Assembly (NCBI RefSeq): GCF_002250565.1
Contig: NZ_NMVJ01000011.1
Span: forward strand, 62,001 to 126,000
Source: Parenemella sanctibonifatiensis
GTDB taxonomy: Bacteria > Actinomycetota > Actinomycetes > Propionibacteriales > Propionibacteriaceae
Direction of reading: 5' to 3'
Length of the DNA stretch: 64,000 nucleotides
A program made the position numbers and the translations under genes. Of this stretch, positions 9,876 to 19,335 are shown one piece after another (within the stretch, counting starts at the first letter, position 1; each line of letters starts with the position of its first letter). The notes under the pieces were generated by a model, which did no database searches, had not been told where the DNA came from, and was given only the letters and a program-made list of their open reading frames with translations.

Positions 9876-10961
9876 TCAGACCGAGACTGGCTGCTTGACC
9901 GGCGCCGACGTACCGGCTGGGGGGCTGGTCTTGGGACGCAGGAAGATCTTGGCGGCGATGCCGACGCCGAGGAAGAAACCGCCGAAGGCGAGCCAGCCAT
10001 TCCACTGGAACTGGGCCGCGCCGACCAAGGATGCGCCGATGGTGCAGCCGCCGGCCCAGCTGGCGCCGACGCCCATCAGGACGCCGCCGGTCAGCGACCG
10101 GACCATCTGGCGGGTGTCAGGCACCCGGAGCCGGAACTCACCGCTGGCCTTGGCTGCGATGAAGGAGCCGAGGATGATGCCGATGATCAGCAGGGTGCCC
10201 CAGTCGACCAGCTTGGCGACGTCGCCGGCGACCAGCCCGTACGCCAGGTTGGCCGACGGGGTGGTGATGCCCAGGCCGCCCTCGCGACCGGCGGAGTAGC
10301 TGAGCGGGAAGGCCGCGATGGCGATCAAGCCGAAGACGATCGCGGTGGCGAAGGGATGCCACGGCTTCTCGAAGAGCAGGTGCTCCAGACCGGTGCGCTG
10401 CGGCGGCAGCGTGGCGACCTTCAGGCCGCGTTCGGCGCGCAGTTGACGCCAGGTGAGATAGCCGACGAAGGCCACGAAGGGCACCACCAGGAACCACGGC
10501 GAGATGCCGAGGGTGTCGTGGACGCTGACCATCGGGAGGGTCGGCTCGCGCAGCCCGGAATTGATCGGGGCGAGGACGCCGTACTTCATGGCGGCGGCGC
10601 TGACGGCATACATGATGAGGGCCAGCCAGGAACCGATCAGGCCCTCACCGGAGCGATAGAAGGTGCCGGTCGCGCAGCCGCCGGCGAGCACGATGCCGAC
10701 GCCGAAGATCAGCGCGCCGACGGTGGTGGCCAGGGCGGGCAACTGGGAGCTGGGGGCGTTGACGATGCCGGCGCCGAGCAGCAGGAAGAAGCCGACCGAC
10801 AGGACGGCGATGGCGATGAGATAGGCGGTCAGCCAGCGGGTGCGCCCGGAGGTCCAGACCTCGCGGAACGCTCCGGTGACGCAGAAGCGGCCGCGCTGCA
10901 GTACGAAGCCGAGTGCGGCGCCCAGCAGCAGGCCGGAGCCGTGGGTGAGCAGGGGGGACAT
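9876..10961 (-). CDS. YeeE/YedE family sulfur-compound transporter
   Basis: A 361-residue membrane protein with about nine hydrophobic helices. The family's cysteine motifs are visible: QRGRFCVTGAFREVW near the start, LAGGCATGTFYRSGEG in the middle and WAGGCTIGASLVG near the end. YeeE carries thiosulfate inward through such cysteines; YedE is associated with selenium. The ATG at 10961 has GGGAGA upstream; an in-frame start at 11018 lacks a site. It is the first gene of a two-gene operon with the TusA protein, which supports sulfur import. The substrate is not proven. Confidence 0.85.
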   Translation of the reverse strand: MSPLLTHGSGLLLGAALGFVLQRGRFCVTGAFREVWTSGRTRWLTAYLIAIAVLSVGFFLLLGAGIVNAPSSQLPALATTVGALIFGVGIVLAGGCATGTFYRSGEGLIGSWLALIMYAVSAAAMKYGVLAPINSGLREPTLPMVSVHDTLGISPWFLVVPFVAFVGYLTWRQLRAERGLKVATLPPQRTGLEHLLFEKPWHPFATAIVFGLIAIAAFPLSYSAGREGGLGITTPSANLAYGLVAGDVAKLVDWGTLLIIGIILGSFIAAKASGEFRLRVPDTRQMVRSLTGGVLMGVGASWAGGCTIGASLVGAAQFQWNGWLAFGGFFLGVGIAAKIFLRPKTSPPAGTSAPVKQPVSV

Positions 10962-11048
10962 GGTTCTCCCGAGGAGGTGGTGACGCGGGTCGCGGGGTGC
11001 GACCGAGTCAGAAGTCAACCCCGGTCATGCTCAAAGCGCAAGCTATGC

Positions 11049-11071
11049 CCATATGTTGGACGGTTATATGG
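11049..11071. promoter_or_regulatory. AT-rich inverted repeat upstream of the YedE gene
   Basis: CCATAT and ATATGG arms with an 11-nt spacer stand out in GC-rich DNA, 88 bp upstream of the YedE start and about 100 bp upstream of the gene at 11170. It could be an operator or promoter region for the divergent genes. No regulator gene is adjacent. Confidence 0.35.
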
Positions 11072-11169
11072 TGCTGGTTGGCGCTGGATCGGCCTGGGAC
11101 GGGGTGACGGGTTTCTTCGCACCAGCACGAGCGGTGGGTCCTGTCGGTGCGGGCCTCTAAGGTGCAAGC

Positions 11170-11484
11170 GTGCCCTCGTACCGGATCGTCATCGACATCA
11201 ACGGGAGCCGGCCGGGTGTGCTCCCCGACCAGGTGCTGCCCGCCGCCGAAGCGATGCTGGGGCGTACCCACCGGGTCGAGGACCGTAGCGTCGAACTGGT
11301 GGGGCGGCAGCCGCAGATCAACCTGCGCTTCCTGATCGAGTCCTCCCATGCGCAGGCTGAGGACGCCCAGGCCGAGGCGGTCGTACGCCGACTGGTCGCT
11401 GACCTCGACGAGGTCGCCGAATGTGGGGGCTGGGTGCTCAAGCGCGGTCCGGGGCGGCGATGGCGTCCGATCCGGTGGAGCTGA
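11170..11484 (+). CDS. Hypothetical protein, 104 residues
   Basis: A small protein, not recognised, with no signal peptide or membrane segment. It starts SYRIVIDINGSRPGVLPDQVL and ends basic (GPGRRWRPIRWS); an alpha/beta fold is likely. The start is GTG at 11170. TAAGGT (11158-11163) lies six bases upstream and fits a -10 box of a leaderless transcript. It is convergent with the NERD helicase gene, three bases apart. Confidence 0.6.
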   Translation: MPSYRIVIDINGSRPGVLPDQVLPAAEAMLGRTHRVEDRSVELVGRQPQINLRFLIESSHAQAEDAQAEAVVRRLVADLDEVAECGGWVLKRGPGRRWRPIRWS

Positions 11485-11487
11485 GGC

Positions 11488-13155
11488 TCAGCTCTCGATG
11501 CCGAGGCGGCGCACCAGCGACTCGCCGCCGACGGTGCGGATCACGGCCGGGTCGCCGACCACGATCAGGAGATCGGTCGCCCGCGACATGCCGACGTAGA
11601 GGCGTTCCCGGGCGCGGTCGCGGCTGCCGTCCTCGTTGACCACCAGGATCACGACGTGACGTTCCAAGCCCTTGCACCCCAGCACGTGTCCGTAGAAGAC
11701 GTCCTCGCCCTCCCAGAAGGTCTGCCAGTAGCCGATCTGGCCGTCGCGCTCCTGCTGTTCGCGTTGCACCGGATGCCTGGATCCGGTCGTGACCAGCGCG
11801 ATGCTGCCGGGTTCCCAGCCCTGGTTCAGCAGCCGTTCCACCTGGTCGTCGGCGACGCCGAGTGCCTCGGTGGGGGAAGCCGGCAGAAACTCCACCTCGG
11901 GGCCGTCGCCGCCGCGCGGCGACATTCGCTCCGGGCCGAGCATCGCGAAGCTCTGCGCGATCTGTTTGGTGTTGCGCAGATTGTGGTCCAGCACCAGCGG
12001 GACCAGGGCCACCGGTGGCCGGCCGAAGCGCGCGAACACGCGCTGGTGTTCGTCGGAATAGACCGACAGCCGGCCATTGTCCTCATCGCGCAGCGCCTTG
12101 AGGATCGGGCGCCACCACAGGTCGGCGAAGTCCTGCGCCTCGTCGACGATGATCGCGTCGAAGCGTTGGTCATCGCGCAGTTGGCTGGCCAGCAGGGCCA
12201 TCTCCTTGGGCAGGTCCTGCTCCCAGAAGGTCGAATCGTCACGGGTGCCGCTGACGTCGGCGCCCCAGCTGCGACCGAGCTCGGCGAAGGTGCCGATGAA
12301 AGCTGGCCGCTGCTTGTACGGGCGGGCTTTGAAGTCGCGCTTGAACCACTCCGCCAGCCCGATCGAATAACAGACCAGTGCCACCCGCTGCGCCGGCACG
12401 TCCCGGGTGCCCTTGGTCAACTCCGCGGCCTGGGTCATCGCCAGGTGGGTCTTGCCGCTGCCCGCGCCGCCGCGGATCTCCACCCGCGGGATAAGCCGGG
12501 TGGCCCGCAGCAGCATCGCCTGCTCGTCGGTCAGCCGCTCGATCCGGGCGGCGCGCTCCTCGGCGTACGCCTGCGGGTCGTCCCGCCTGGGCGGCAGCCG
12601 ACCGTTGAGGATCTCCTCGATGAGGGCCACGTCGTCGGTGGTGGGCACGTAATAGGGATCCTTGATCACCTCGAGCTGGCGCCGCAGGCGTACGCCGAGA
12701 TTCGGCTGGTCGCTGCGGCCGTGCACCGCTTCCCGCGGCGCGTCGGGGGCCTCGAACGCGGCGTCGAAGTCGGTGTGCGGCGCGACCACCGCATGGGCCA
12801 TCCGCGGATACCCACGGGAACCCCAGCGCGGATCGTCGATCAGATACTTGCGAAGCGTGTACTTGTTGCCGGCCACCTGGGTGGCGGGCGTCACCCGGTG
12901 CTTCTCGCCGGACCTGGACTGCTGCATCCACTCGCCGCCGACATAAGTCAGCGACCCGCCCTTGATCTCGACGACCACCAGCCCCGAGCCGGGCAGGACC
13001 AGGATCGCGTCAAGCTCCCGGTCCTGCCCGTCAACGGTGAAGTGCTGGTTGCACAGGACCAGGTCGCTGGCGCCCAGCTGGTCCACCAACCGCATGACGA
13101 CCTGACGTTCGGTCTCGTTGACGAACGACGGATCCTCCGGCAGCAGGCGGGCCAT
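11488..13155 (-). CDS. NERD domain / superfamily 1 helicase
   Basis: A 555-residue protein. Residues 10-130 are a NERD nuclease-related domain with the expected acidic and lysine residues (RELDAILVL, Asp49; VVEIKGG, Glu63 and Lys65). Residues 210-550 are an SF1/UvrD-like helicase: Walker A GGAGSGKT (229-236), Walker B DEAQDF (338-343), LDHNLRNT and a late motif GMSRATDLLIVVG. DNA processing is the likely role; some NERD helicases are found in defence islands, but no partner is visible here. It starts three bases after the aldo/keto reductase stop, so the two are likely cotranscribed. Confidence 0.85.
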   Translation of the reverse strand: MARLLPEDPSFVNETERQVVMRLVDQLGASDLVLCNQHFTVDGQDRELDAILVLPGSGLVVVEIKGGSLTYVGGEWMQQSRSGEKHRVTPATQVAGNKYTLRKYLIDDPRWGSRGYPRMAHAVVAPHTDFDAAFEAPDAPREAVHGRSDQPNLGVRLRRQLEVIKDPYYVPTTDDVALIEEILNGRLPPRRDDPQAYAEERAARIERLTDEQAMLLRATRLIPRVEIRGGAGSGKTHLAMTQAAELTKGTRDVPAQRVALVCYSIGLAEWFKRDFKARPYKQRPAFIGTFAELGRSWGADVSGTRDDSTFWEQDLPKEMALLASQLRDDQRFDAIIVDEAQDFADLWWRPILKALRDEDNGRLSVYSDEHQRVFARFGRPPVALVPLVLDHNLRNTKQIAQSFAMLGPERMSPRGGDGPEVEFLPASPTEALGVADDQVERLLNQGWEPGSIALVTTGSRHPVQREQQERDGQIGYWQTFWEGEDVFYGHVLGCKGLERHVVILVVNEDGSRDRARERLYVGMSRATDLLIVVGDPAVIRTVGGESLVRRLGIES

Positions 13156-13158
13156 GGC

Positions 13159-14145
13159 TCAGCCGGCGAGGACGTCGGCGATGTCGCTGACCTGGTCCTC
13201 GGTCAGTTCGATCTTGCCGGCCTCGGCGTTGGCCTCGAGCTGCGCGACGTGCGAGCTGGACGGGATCTGGGTGCCCATGCCCGGCATCGCCAGCATGTAC
13301 GCCAGTGTCAGCGCGCTGATCGAGTAACCCCACTGCTGGCCCAGCTCGCCGAGCTTGCGGACCTTGGCCAGATGGGACTCGGGGATCTCGGAACCCTCGT
13401 CGTGGAGCCGGTCGCCCGCGCTGATCTTGGCCGGGTCGAGGTAGCGATCCGTCAGCAGACCGCGGGCCAGCGGCGACCACGGCATGAAGCTGAGGCCCTG
13501 ATCGGCGCACAGGTCCAGCAGGCCCTCCTGGCGCTCGCCGTCCAAGACGTCGTACTGGTTCTGCAGCGCGATCGGGCGGACCCGGCGAGAGATCTTGGAT
13601 GCCGCGTTCAGCGTCTCCTCGACCTGCTCGCGGGTGAAGTTCGACAGGCCCAGGTAGTGGACGGCGCCCTGGCTGACCAGATCCTCGACGGTCTCCAGGG
13701 ATTCCTCGATCGGGGTCTCCGGGTCGGGGCGGTGGAACCACAGCAGATCCACCCATTCGACTTTCATGCGCTCCATCGAGGCGCGCACTGACTCGATGAT
13801 CTGGAGGCGCGACAGGCCGCCGTGGTTGGGGGTGTCACCGTCCATCTGGCCGTGCGTCTTGGTCGCGAGGACGACGTCGCGGCGCCGCTGCGGATGCCGC
13901 TCGAACCAGGTGCCGAGGATCCGTTCGGAGTTGCCGGTGCCGTTGTTGTAGCGGTTGGCGGTGTCCCAGAACATCACGCCGATCTCGGCGGCGCGGTCCA
14001 GGATGGCCAGCGACTCGGCCTCGTCGCTGCGCGATCCGTCACCTTGGTCGGGATAGCCGAACTTCCACGTTCCGAGTCCGATCCGAGGGGTCTGCAGCCC
14101 CGATGCGCCCATGTGCAGGTAGGGCATGCCCTGATAGTCAGCCAT
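13159..14145 (-). CDS. Aldo/keto reductase
   Basis: A 328-residue TIM-barrel NAD(P)H oxidoreductase. The catalytic set can be read: Asp and Tyr in FWDTANRYNNGTGNSE, Lys in LATKTHG and His in LLWFHRPDP. The C-terminal half has the cofactor pattern (MPWSPLARGLLT, IPSSSHVAQLEANAEA). It belongs to the KCNAB/YajO-like branch; the substrate is unknown. It forms a two-gene unit with the helicase downstream. Confidence 0.88.
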   Translation of the reverse strand: MADYQGMPYLHMGASGLQTPRIGLGTWKFGYPDQGDGSRSDEAESLAILDRAAEIGVMFWDTANRYNNGTGNSERILGTWFERHPQRRRDVVLATKTHGQMDGDTPNHGGLSRLQIIESVRASMERMKVEWVDLLWFHRPDPETPIEESLETVEDLVSQGAVHYLGLSNFTREQVEETLNAASKISRRVRPIALQNQYDVLDGERQEGLLDLCADQGLSFMPWSPLARGLLTDRYLDPAKISAGDRLHDEGSEIPESHLAKVRKLGELGQQWGYSISALTLAYMLAMPGMGTQIPSSSHVAQLEANAEAGKIELTEDQVSDIADVLAG

Positions 14146-14207
14146 GGCCCGAGCCTAGCCAGCGGCGTACCGGCGGGCTGATGCGGGTCCGGAGGCGGGA
14201 TCCGGTC

Positions 14208-14915
14208 TCAGGTCGCGGCAGGATCGGCGTGCTCGGTGGCGGCGGCTCGGTCGCGACGCCAGCGGCGTACGGCCATCACGGTCAGCACCAGCACCAGGGC
14301 CCAGGCGAGGACCACCACGACGCCGTTGATGATGCTCGGGTCCACCAGGAAGGCGCCGATCGCCACCAGCGACAACTGGCCCGGCAGGGCGGCGACCGCG
14401 GTTGCCGTCAGGAAGTCGCGGTTGTTGATGCCGAACGCTCCGGCCCCGTAATTCACGGGCCAGTAGGGGATGCCCGGCGTCAGCCGCAGCGCGGCCACCG
14501 CCAGGAAACCGCCGGTGGACAAGCGTTCCTCAACCCGGCCCCGATGGCTGCCGAGCAACCGTCCCACGGTCTCGCGGCCCAGCCCGCGGGCGATCAGGTA
14601 GGCGATCCAACACCCGATCATCGCGCCGACCATCGAGGCAAGGGTGCCGCTGATCACGCCGAACATCGCGCCACCGGCCAACGCCATGATCGTCACCGGG
14701 ATCGGGGTGATGGCGACCACGGCGTAGAGGCCGATGAAGGCCAACCAGCCCCATGGCCCGAGGCCGAGGATGCGGGCCTCGATCTCCTCCCAGGGTGGCA
14801 GGCGCACGTTGATCGCCAGCCACAGCATCAGGCTCACGAAGGCGACCAGGGCCACGCCGCGCAGCAGACCGCCCCACGGCAGCCCGTGCTTCTCGTGGTC
14901 CGGTTGGCTGGTCAC
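14208..14915 (-). CDS. TVP38/TMEM64 (VTT-domain) membrane protein
   Basis: A 235-residue protein with about six hydrophobic segments. The VTT/DedA core is visible: VAITPIPVTIMALAGGAMFG, then ASMVGAMIGCWIAYLIARGLGR, then LRLTPGIPYWPVNYGAGAFG. Such proteins are lipid scramblases or transporters. The GTG start at 14915 follows the rhodanese stop by one base (TGAGGTGACC), a coupled arrangement. Confidence 0.85.
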   Translation of the reverse strand: MTSQPDHEKHGLPWGGLLRGVALVAFVSLMLWLAINVRLPPWEEIEARILGLGPWGWLAFIGLYAVVAITPIPVTIMALAGGAMFGVISGTLASMVGAMIGCWIAYLIARGLGRETVGRLLGSHRGRVEERLSTGGFLAVAALRLTPGIPYWPVNYGAGAFGINNRDFLTATAVAALPGQLSLVAIGAFLVDPSIINGVVVVLAWALVLVLTVMAVRRWRRDRAAATEHADPAAT

Positions 14916-14916
14916 C

Positions 14917-15240
14917 TCAGATCACGGTTGGCGCGTCCGAGTCGCCGACCAGCGGCCGCCCGGTCAGCTGCCAGCCCTGCATCCCGCCGAGCACGTTGGT
15001 GGCGGGGATGCCCTGCTGCGCCAGGAACTGTGCGGCCCGGGCGGACCGACCACCCGAGCGGCAGATCACCGGCAGCTCGCCGTCCACCTGAGGGATCTCC
15101 GCGATCCGGTCGGGCAACTGGGACAGCGGGATGTGGACAGCGGTCGGGGCATGGCCCGCGGCCCACTCGTCGTCCTCGCGCACGTCCAACACCACTGCGT
15201 CGGTCGGCAGGTCATTGATGGTGGTCTCGCTGGCGTCCAT
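14917..15240 (-). CDS. Rhodanese-like sulfurtransferase domain protein
   Basis: A 107-residue single rhodanese domain: VLDVREDDEWAAGHAPTAVHIPL and the active-site loop ICRSGGRS with Cys60, then GGMQGW near the end. It would move sulfane sulfur or act as a thiol oxidoreductase. The ATG at 15240 is preferred over an in-frame TTG at 15252. It is the first gene of a pair with the VTT protein and divergent from the AlkZ-like gene. Confidence 0.88.
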   Translation of the reverse strand: MDASETTINDLPTDAVVLDVREDDEWAAGHAPTAVHIPLSQLPDRIAEIPQVDGELPVICRSGGRSARAAQFLAQQGIPATNVLGGMQGWQLTGRPLVGDSDAPTVI

Positions 15241-15331
15241 GACGCCATTCAATCACTCGGGCTGAGGTCGGGTGGGCGCCCGTCGGCCAACCTGGACAGA
15301 ATCCGTCCCACTGATGGGTGATGATGCTGTC

Positions 15332-16420
15332 ATGGTCAATCGCACCTTGGTCCGGCACCGCATCGTCGCGCAAGGCCTGACCGGGCCCGCGCCCGGCGTG
15401 TCCACACCCGACCCCAGCGCAGTGGTACGCCAGTTGGTCGCGATGCAGGGACAGGACCTGCCCGGCGTGGTCGCCTCGATTGCGCTGCGCAGCACCGGTG
15501 CGGTCGCCGACGTACTGGCCGCTTTCGAGCGCGGCGAGATCGTGCGCGGCTATCCGATGCGGGGGACGGTCTTTGCGGTCGCCGCCGAGGACCTGGCCTG
15601 GCTCACCGAGCTGTGTGCCGGCGGGGCGCTGCGCGCGGCCGCGGCCCGCCGCCCGGATCTCGGGCTCACCGACGAGCACCTGGCCACCGCCGAGGAGCTG
15701 GTGCTCGAACACGCCGGCGACGGCATCAGTCGGGCGGCGTTGCAGGAGCAGTTCGCGGCGGCGCAGGTGCCGACCGAGAAGGGCTGTTTCTATCATCTGG
15801 TCGCCCACCTGGTCGGGACTGGTGTGGCGGTCTACGGGCCCACCGACGGTAAGGACCAGGAGGTGCGTACCGCGGCCTGGTTGCCGGCCGGGGGCTTGGA
15901 GCATCGCTTCAACGGAGATCGCGATGCGGCCATCCAGGAACTCATCGTGAGGTACTTCCACGGGCACGGTCCGGCGACGCTGCGCGACCTGGCCTGGTGG
16001 AGCAAACTCGGCCTGACCGAGCTGCGCCGCAACCTGACCGTGGTCCAGGACCAACTCGAGGGTGGCGAACTCGCCGGGGAGGCCGAGCTGTGGTGGCGAC
16101 CCGGGCTGCTCGATGAGGTTGCCGCCGCAGGCCGCAGTGTGGACCGGGAGCGGCTGTTGCCCGGCTTCGACGAACTGGTGCTCGGCACCCAGGACCGGGG
16201 CGTGGTGACGCCGGAGGCGTACCTGCCGCGGCTGGCGCCGGGCAACAACGGCGTATTCGGCAAGTCGGTGACCGCGGGCGGGGCCATGATCGGTCTGTGG
16301 AAGCGGGCCGGCCGGCCCCGCAAGCGCATGCTGGAGCTGGAGGAGTTCGCCACCATCTCGCCGACCCGGCGGGTCAAGCTGCAGCGGCTCTTCGAGGACT
16401 TCCCCTTCGTGGATGAGTGA
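15332..16420 (+). CDS. Winged-helix (HTH_42) protein, AlkZ-like DNA glycosylase candidate
   Basis: A 362-residue protein of the HTH_42/YcaQ-AlkZ superfamily: RQLVAMQGQDLPGVVASIALRS near residue 35 carries the two-glutamine motif (Gln-x-Gln) I recall for AlkZ-like enzymes, where YcaQ/AlkX has Gln-x-Asp. Later come YPMRGTVFAVA, FHGHGPATLRDLAWWSKL and LLPGFDELVLGTQDR, family landmarks. Members unhook bulky or crosslinked DNA adducts, and some protect producers of genotoxins. An in-frame ATG at 15314 is an alternative start. The DUF488 gene follows six bases later. Confidence 0.72.
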   Translation: MVNRTLVRHRIVAQGLTGPAPGVSTPDPSAVVRQLVAMQGQDLPGVVASIALRSTGAVADVLAAFERGEIVRGYPMRGTVFAVAAEDLAWLTELCAGGALRAAAARRPDLGLTDEHLATAEELVLEHAGDGISRAALQEQFAAAQVPTEKGCFYHLVAHLVGTGVAVYGPTDGKDQEVRTAAWLPAGGLEHRFNGDRDAAIQELIVRYFHGHGPATLRDLAWWSKLGLTELRRNLTVVQDQLEGGELAGEAELWWRPGLLDEVAAAGRSVDRERLLPGFDELVLGTQDRGVVTPEAYLPRLAPGNNGVFGKSVTAGGAMIGLWKRAGRPRKRMLELEEFATISPTRRVKLQRLFEDFPFVDE

Positions 16421-16426
16421 GGTGCC

Positions 16427-16801
16427 ATGACCAAGCTGACGATTTCGGTACGCCGAGTGCGCGAGCTCCTGGATGACGCCGGTGGACGTGACGGGGAGTG
16501 GCGAGTGCTCGTCGACCGGCTGTGGCCGCGCGGGATCAAGAAGGAACGGCTCGCCCACGACGACTGGGACAAGGCCGTTGCCCCCTCGACTGACCTGCGT
16601 CGCGCCTTCCATGGCGGTGACCTCGACTTCGATGCCTTCGCCGAGGCCTACCGGGAGGAGCTCGACGCCAGCGGGGCGGCCCGGGAGTTGCTCGACCGGG
16701 CCAAGGAGGCCGGCGTACATGAGCTGGTGCTGCTGTCGGACAACAAGGACGACGACCACAACCACGCCCGGGTGCTGCAGGCGGTGTTGGAGTCGGCCTG
16801 A
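16427..16801 (+). CDS. DUF488 family protein (YeaO-like)
   Basis: A 124-residue protein with the DUF488 hallmark VLVDRLWPRGIKKERL and a late LVLLSDNKDDDHNHARVL. The family is widespread and uncharacterised. GAGGTG lies six bases before the ATG. It follows the AlkZ-like gene by six bases, so an operon is likely. Confidence 0.85.
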   Translation: MTKLTISVRRVRELLDDAGGRDGEWRVLVDRLWPRGIKKERLAHDDWDKAVAPSTDLRRAFHGGDLDFDAFAEAYREELDASGAARELLDRAKEAGVHELVLLSDNKDDDHNHARVLQAVLESA

Positions 16802-16821
16802 GCGGTGCCGATCAGGAAGTG

Positions 16822-16897
16822 CGCGCACTACGTGCAGTCGATTCCCGCAGCGGCCCTGAAGACGGGGTCTGGGTGAATCGACTGCACGTCTTGCGCG
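16822..16897. repeat. 76-bp palindromic repeat, type A copy 1
   Basis: Arms ACGTGCAGTCGATTC (16830-16844) and its exact complement (16875-16889), extended outward by CGCGCA and TGCGCG after a 2-nt mismatch. The 30-nt centre contains GGCCCTGAAG. A second copy in the opposite orientation lies at 49818-49893. It sits between convergent genes and could also act as a terminator. Confidence 0.85.
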
Positions 16898-16919
16898 TGG
16901 TGGTTGTGCGCGGGGCGTC

Positions 16920-19283
16920 TCAGCGTCGCGGCAGGCCCCGTTTGACCGGCAGGTCCTCGCCGTCGCTGACCGGGCGGCCGTCGGCGACCTCGACCAACAG
17001 CCGGTCCCAGGCCGGTGCCCAGCCGCCGTCGCGGCCGGTCTGGCGTACGACGACACGGTCCTCGGTGGCCTCGGCCTGCCAGTGATGGTGCAAGGTGCGG
17101 GCTGGGTCGGTGGTGTCGCCGTCGTCCTCGTACACCCAGCCGCGGTAGCTGCCGGCGCCCGGCGGCAGGCAGAGGCGCAGCCGGCGTACGTCGTCGGCTT
17201 CGACATCGACGTGCGCGAGCCGGTCGGAGGTCGCGATGCCGGTGCCGCCGCGGACGAACAACGGGATTCGGTCCAGCGGGGCATCGACGGTGACCTCGGA
17301 GCCGCCGGGATACCAGCGGCCGGTCCACCAGTCACCCCAGCCCGGATCCCCCTCACCGGACAGCGGCAGGGTCACCGTCCGTTCGCGTACGCCCGGGTCC
17401 AGCACCCCGGCGACCAGCAGGTCGCCGAGCAGGAAGTCCTCGAACTCGTCGGGCCAGCCTTCGAAGTCCCAGCTGATCGGGCGCAACAGCGGTCGGGTGC
17501 CGGCGGCCATCTCGTACAGCCCGGTGTAGAGGTGGGGCAGCAGTCGATAGCGCAGCTGGATCGCGTCGCGGATCGCCGGCAGGGCCTCGGGATACATCCA
17601 CGGTTCGTTGACCGTGCCGTCGTCGTGCCAGGAGTGGATGCTGAAGCGGGGATGCATCACGCCGTTTTGGACCCAGCGGATGAACAGTTCCGGATCGGGC
17701 CGGTTGCCGCTGAAGCCGCCGACATCGTGGCCGACGTTCCACATGCCCGAGAGCACCATCGACAGGCCCTGGTGGGTGTTGTAGCGCAGCGTGTCCCAGC
17801 CGGTGCGGTTGTCGCCGCTCCAGGTCTGGGCCCAGCGCTGCAGGCCGGCGCTGCCGGAACGGGTGATGAGATAGGGCCGCTTGTCGGGGGCGTACGCCTG
17901 CTGTGCGGCGGCGGATGCCCGCACCATCCCTTGGGCCAGGATCGGCCGGATCGGGGCGATCGGCTGCGGCGTGCCGAAGCCGTGCCCGACGGCGCGATCA
18001 TCCCAGATCTCGAACTCGTTGTTGTCGTTCCAGGTCGCGTCGATGCCGACCTCGAGGAGCTGCTTGGTGACGTTGTCGCTCCACCACTGGGCGGTGGCCG
18101 GATTGGTGAAGTCGAGGTGGGAGCCCCAGTCATCCCAGAACGGGGAGCGTTCCGGCTCGCCGGTCTCTGCGTTGGTGACGAACAGGCCCAGCTCGGCCGC
18201 CTCGGCGTACCGCGGATGATCATGAAGCAGGCAGGGCTTGATGTTGGCGACGATGTGGACGCCGGCCTCGGTGAAGCGGGTGAAGGTTGCCAACGGATCA
18301 GGGAACTTGTCGTGATTCCAGTTGAAGACGTAGCGCTTGTCGTTGATCGAGGTGTAGCCCGAGCTGAGATGGAAGGAGTCGCACGGGATGTCGTGGACCT
18401 TGATCAGTTCCAGGAAGGTGAGGAGCTGGTCGGCTGCGTCCGGGGCATCGGTGTAGTGCATCGTCGAGCCGGAATAGCCCAGCGACCACTTGGGGCCGAA
18501 GGCGTTGTGGCCAGTCAGGTCAGAAAACCGCGTGGACACCTCGGCGAGGCTGTCGCCGGCCCAGACGTAGTAGTCGATGTCGCCGGTCTCGGCCCGCCAG
18601 GAGTCGCTGCGGACGTGGTAGTTGTCGATCTCCTGACCAAGATCAATCCAGCCGCTGGACAGGTTGTCGTGATAGAGGCCGACCCAGCCCGAATCGAGCC
18701 GGCTCAGCAGCAGCGGGACGTGCTTGTAGAGCGGGTCGGTGTGTTCGGCGTTGTAGCCCATTGCGTCGACATTGCGCAGTTCGAAGCGGCGCTTGGAGCG
18801 GTTGGCGTGGCCGCCCTTGTCGGCCAGGCCGAGGATCTGGTCGCTGGTGTGGACCCGGTGGTGGGCGACTTGTCCGGTGCGGGGGTTCCAGGCGTACGCA
18901 CCGGTGGGCCGGTCGGTGTGGATCGGCTGCCAGGTGCCGTCAGGGCGGCGTCGGCTGATGGTGAGCCGGAGCGGATCGGCGGCCACCTCGACCCGGAGGC
19001 GCCCTCGAATGATCATGGTCGGGGAGGGGTGCTCCAGTTCGGCGGCGCCGGCCGCAAAGCCGTCGACCTCCTCGCGGTCGCGACCCTCGGCCGGGATGGC
19101 GGCGGGGTCGGGCCCGATGGTCCAGGTCCTGGCCAGCGTCGGCTTGCCGTGGCTCACGGCGACGCGCACCAGGTCGTGGAGGAGCTGGATGCGCATGGTG
19201 AACTCGCCGTCCACCTCCAGGTCGAGGCCGTGGGGTGTTTCAGTGGTGGCGGTGATGGCCTGAAGTGTCCTCACGGGAGGCAT
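16920..19283 (-). CDS. Glycoside hydrolase family 31 (alpha-glucosidase/alpha-xylosidase type)
   Basis: A 787-residue protein without signal peptide. The N-terminal beta region (about 1-200) precedes the catalytic barrel (about 230-600). The catalytic nucleophile region reads DATWNDNNEFEIWDD (Asp420) and the acid/base region QTWSGDNRTGWDTLRYN; VGGFSGNRPDPELFIRWVQ and MHPRFSIHSWHDD are also GH31 landmarks. A C-terminal beta domain follows. It should release alpha-linked glucose or xylose in the cytoplasm. The ATG at 19283 has no clear ribosome site; the true start may be a few codons in. It stands alone, with repeats or promoters on both sides. Confidence 0.88.
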   Translation of the reverse strand: MPPVRTLQAITATTETPHGLDLEVDGEFTMRIQLLHDLVRVAVSHGKPTLARTWTIGPDPAAIPAEGRDREEVDGFAAGAAELEHPSPTMIIRGRLRVEVAADPLRLTISRRRPDGTWQPIHTDRPTGAYAWNPRTGQVAHHRVHTSDQILGLADKGGHANRSKRRFELRNVDAMGYNAEHTDPLYKHVPLLLSRLDSGWVGLYHDNLSSGWIDLGQEIDNYHVRSDSWRAETGDIDYYVWAGDSLAEVSTRFSDLTGHNAFGPKWSLGYSGSTMHYTDAPDAADQLLTFLELIKVHDIPCDSFHLSSGYTSINDKRYVFNWNHDKFPDPLATFTRFTEAGVHIVANIKPCLLHDHPRYAEAAELGLFVTNAETGEPERSPFWDDWGSHLDFTNPATAQWWSDNVTKQLLEVGIDATWNDNNEFEIWDDRAVGHGFGTPQPIAPIRPILAQGMVRASAAAQQAYAPDKRPYLITRSGSAGLQRWAQTWSGDNRTGWDTLRYNTHQGLSMVLSGMWNVGHDVGGFSGNRPDPELFIRWVQNGVMHPRFSIHSWHDDGTVNEPWMYPEALPAIRDAIQLRYRLLPHLYTGLYEMAAGTRPLLRPISWDFEGWPDEFEDFLLGDLLVAGVLDPGVRERTVTLPLSGEGDPGWGDWWTGRWYPGGSEVTVDAPLDRIPLFVRGGTGIATSDRLAHVDVEADDVRRLRLCLPPGAGSYRGWVYEDDGDTTDPARTLHHHWQAEATEDRVVVRQTGRDGGWAPAWDRLLVEVADGRPVSDGEDLPVKRGLPRR

Positions 19284-19335
19284 TCTGCCACCGCGTCAGG
19301 TGAGTGGTGCTGCTGCCTGAGGGGTGCCGCTGAGG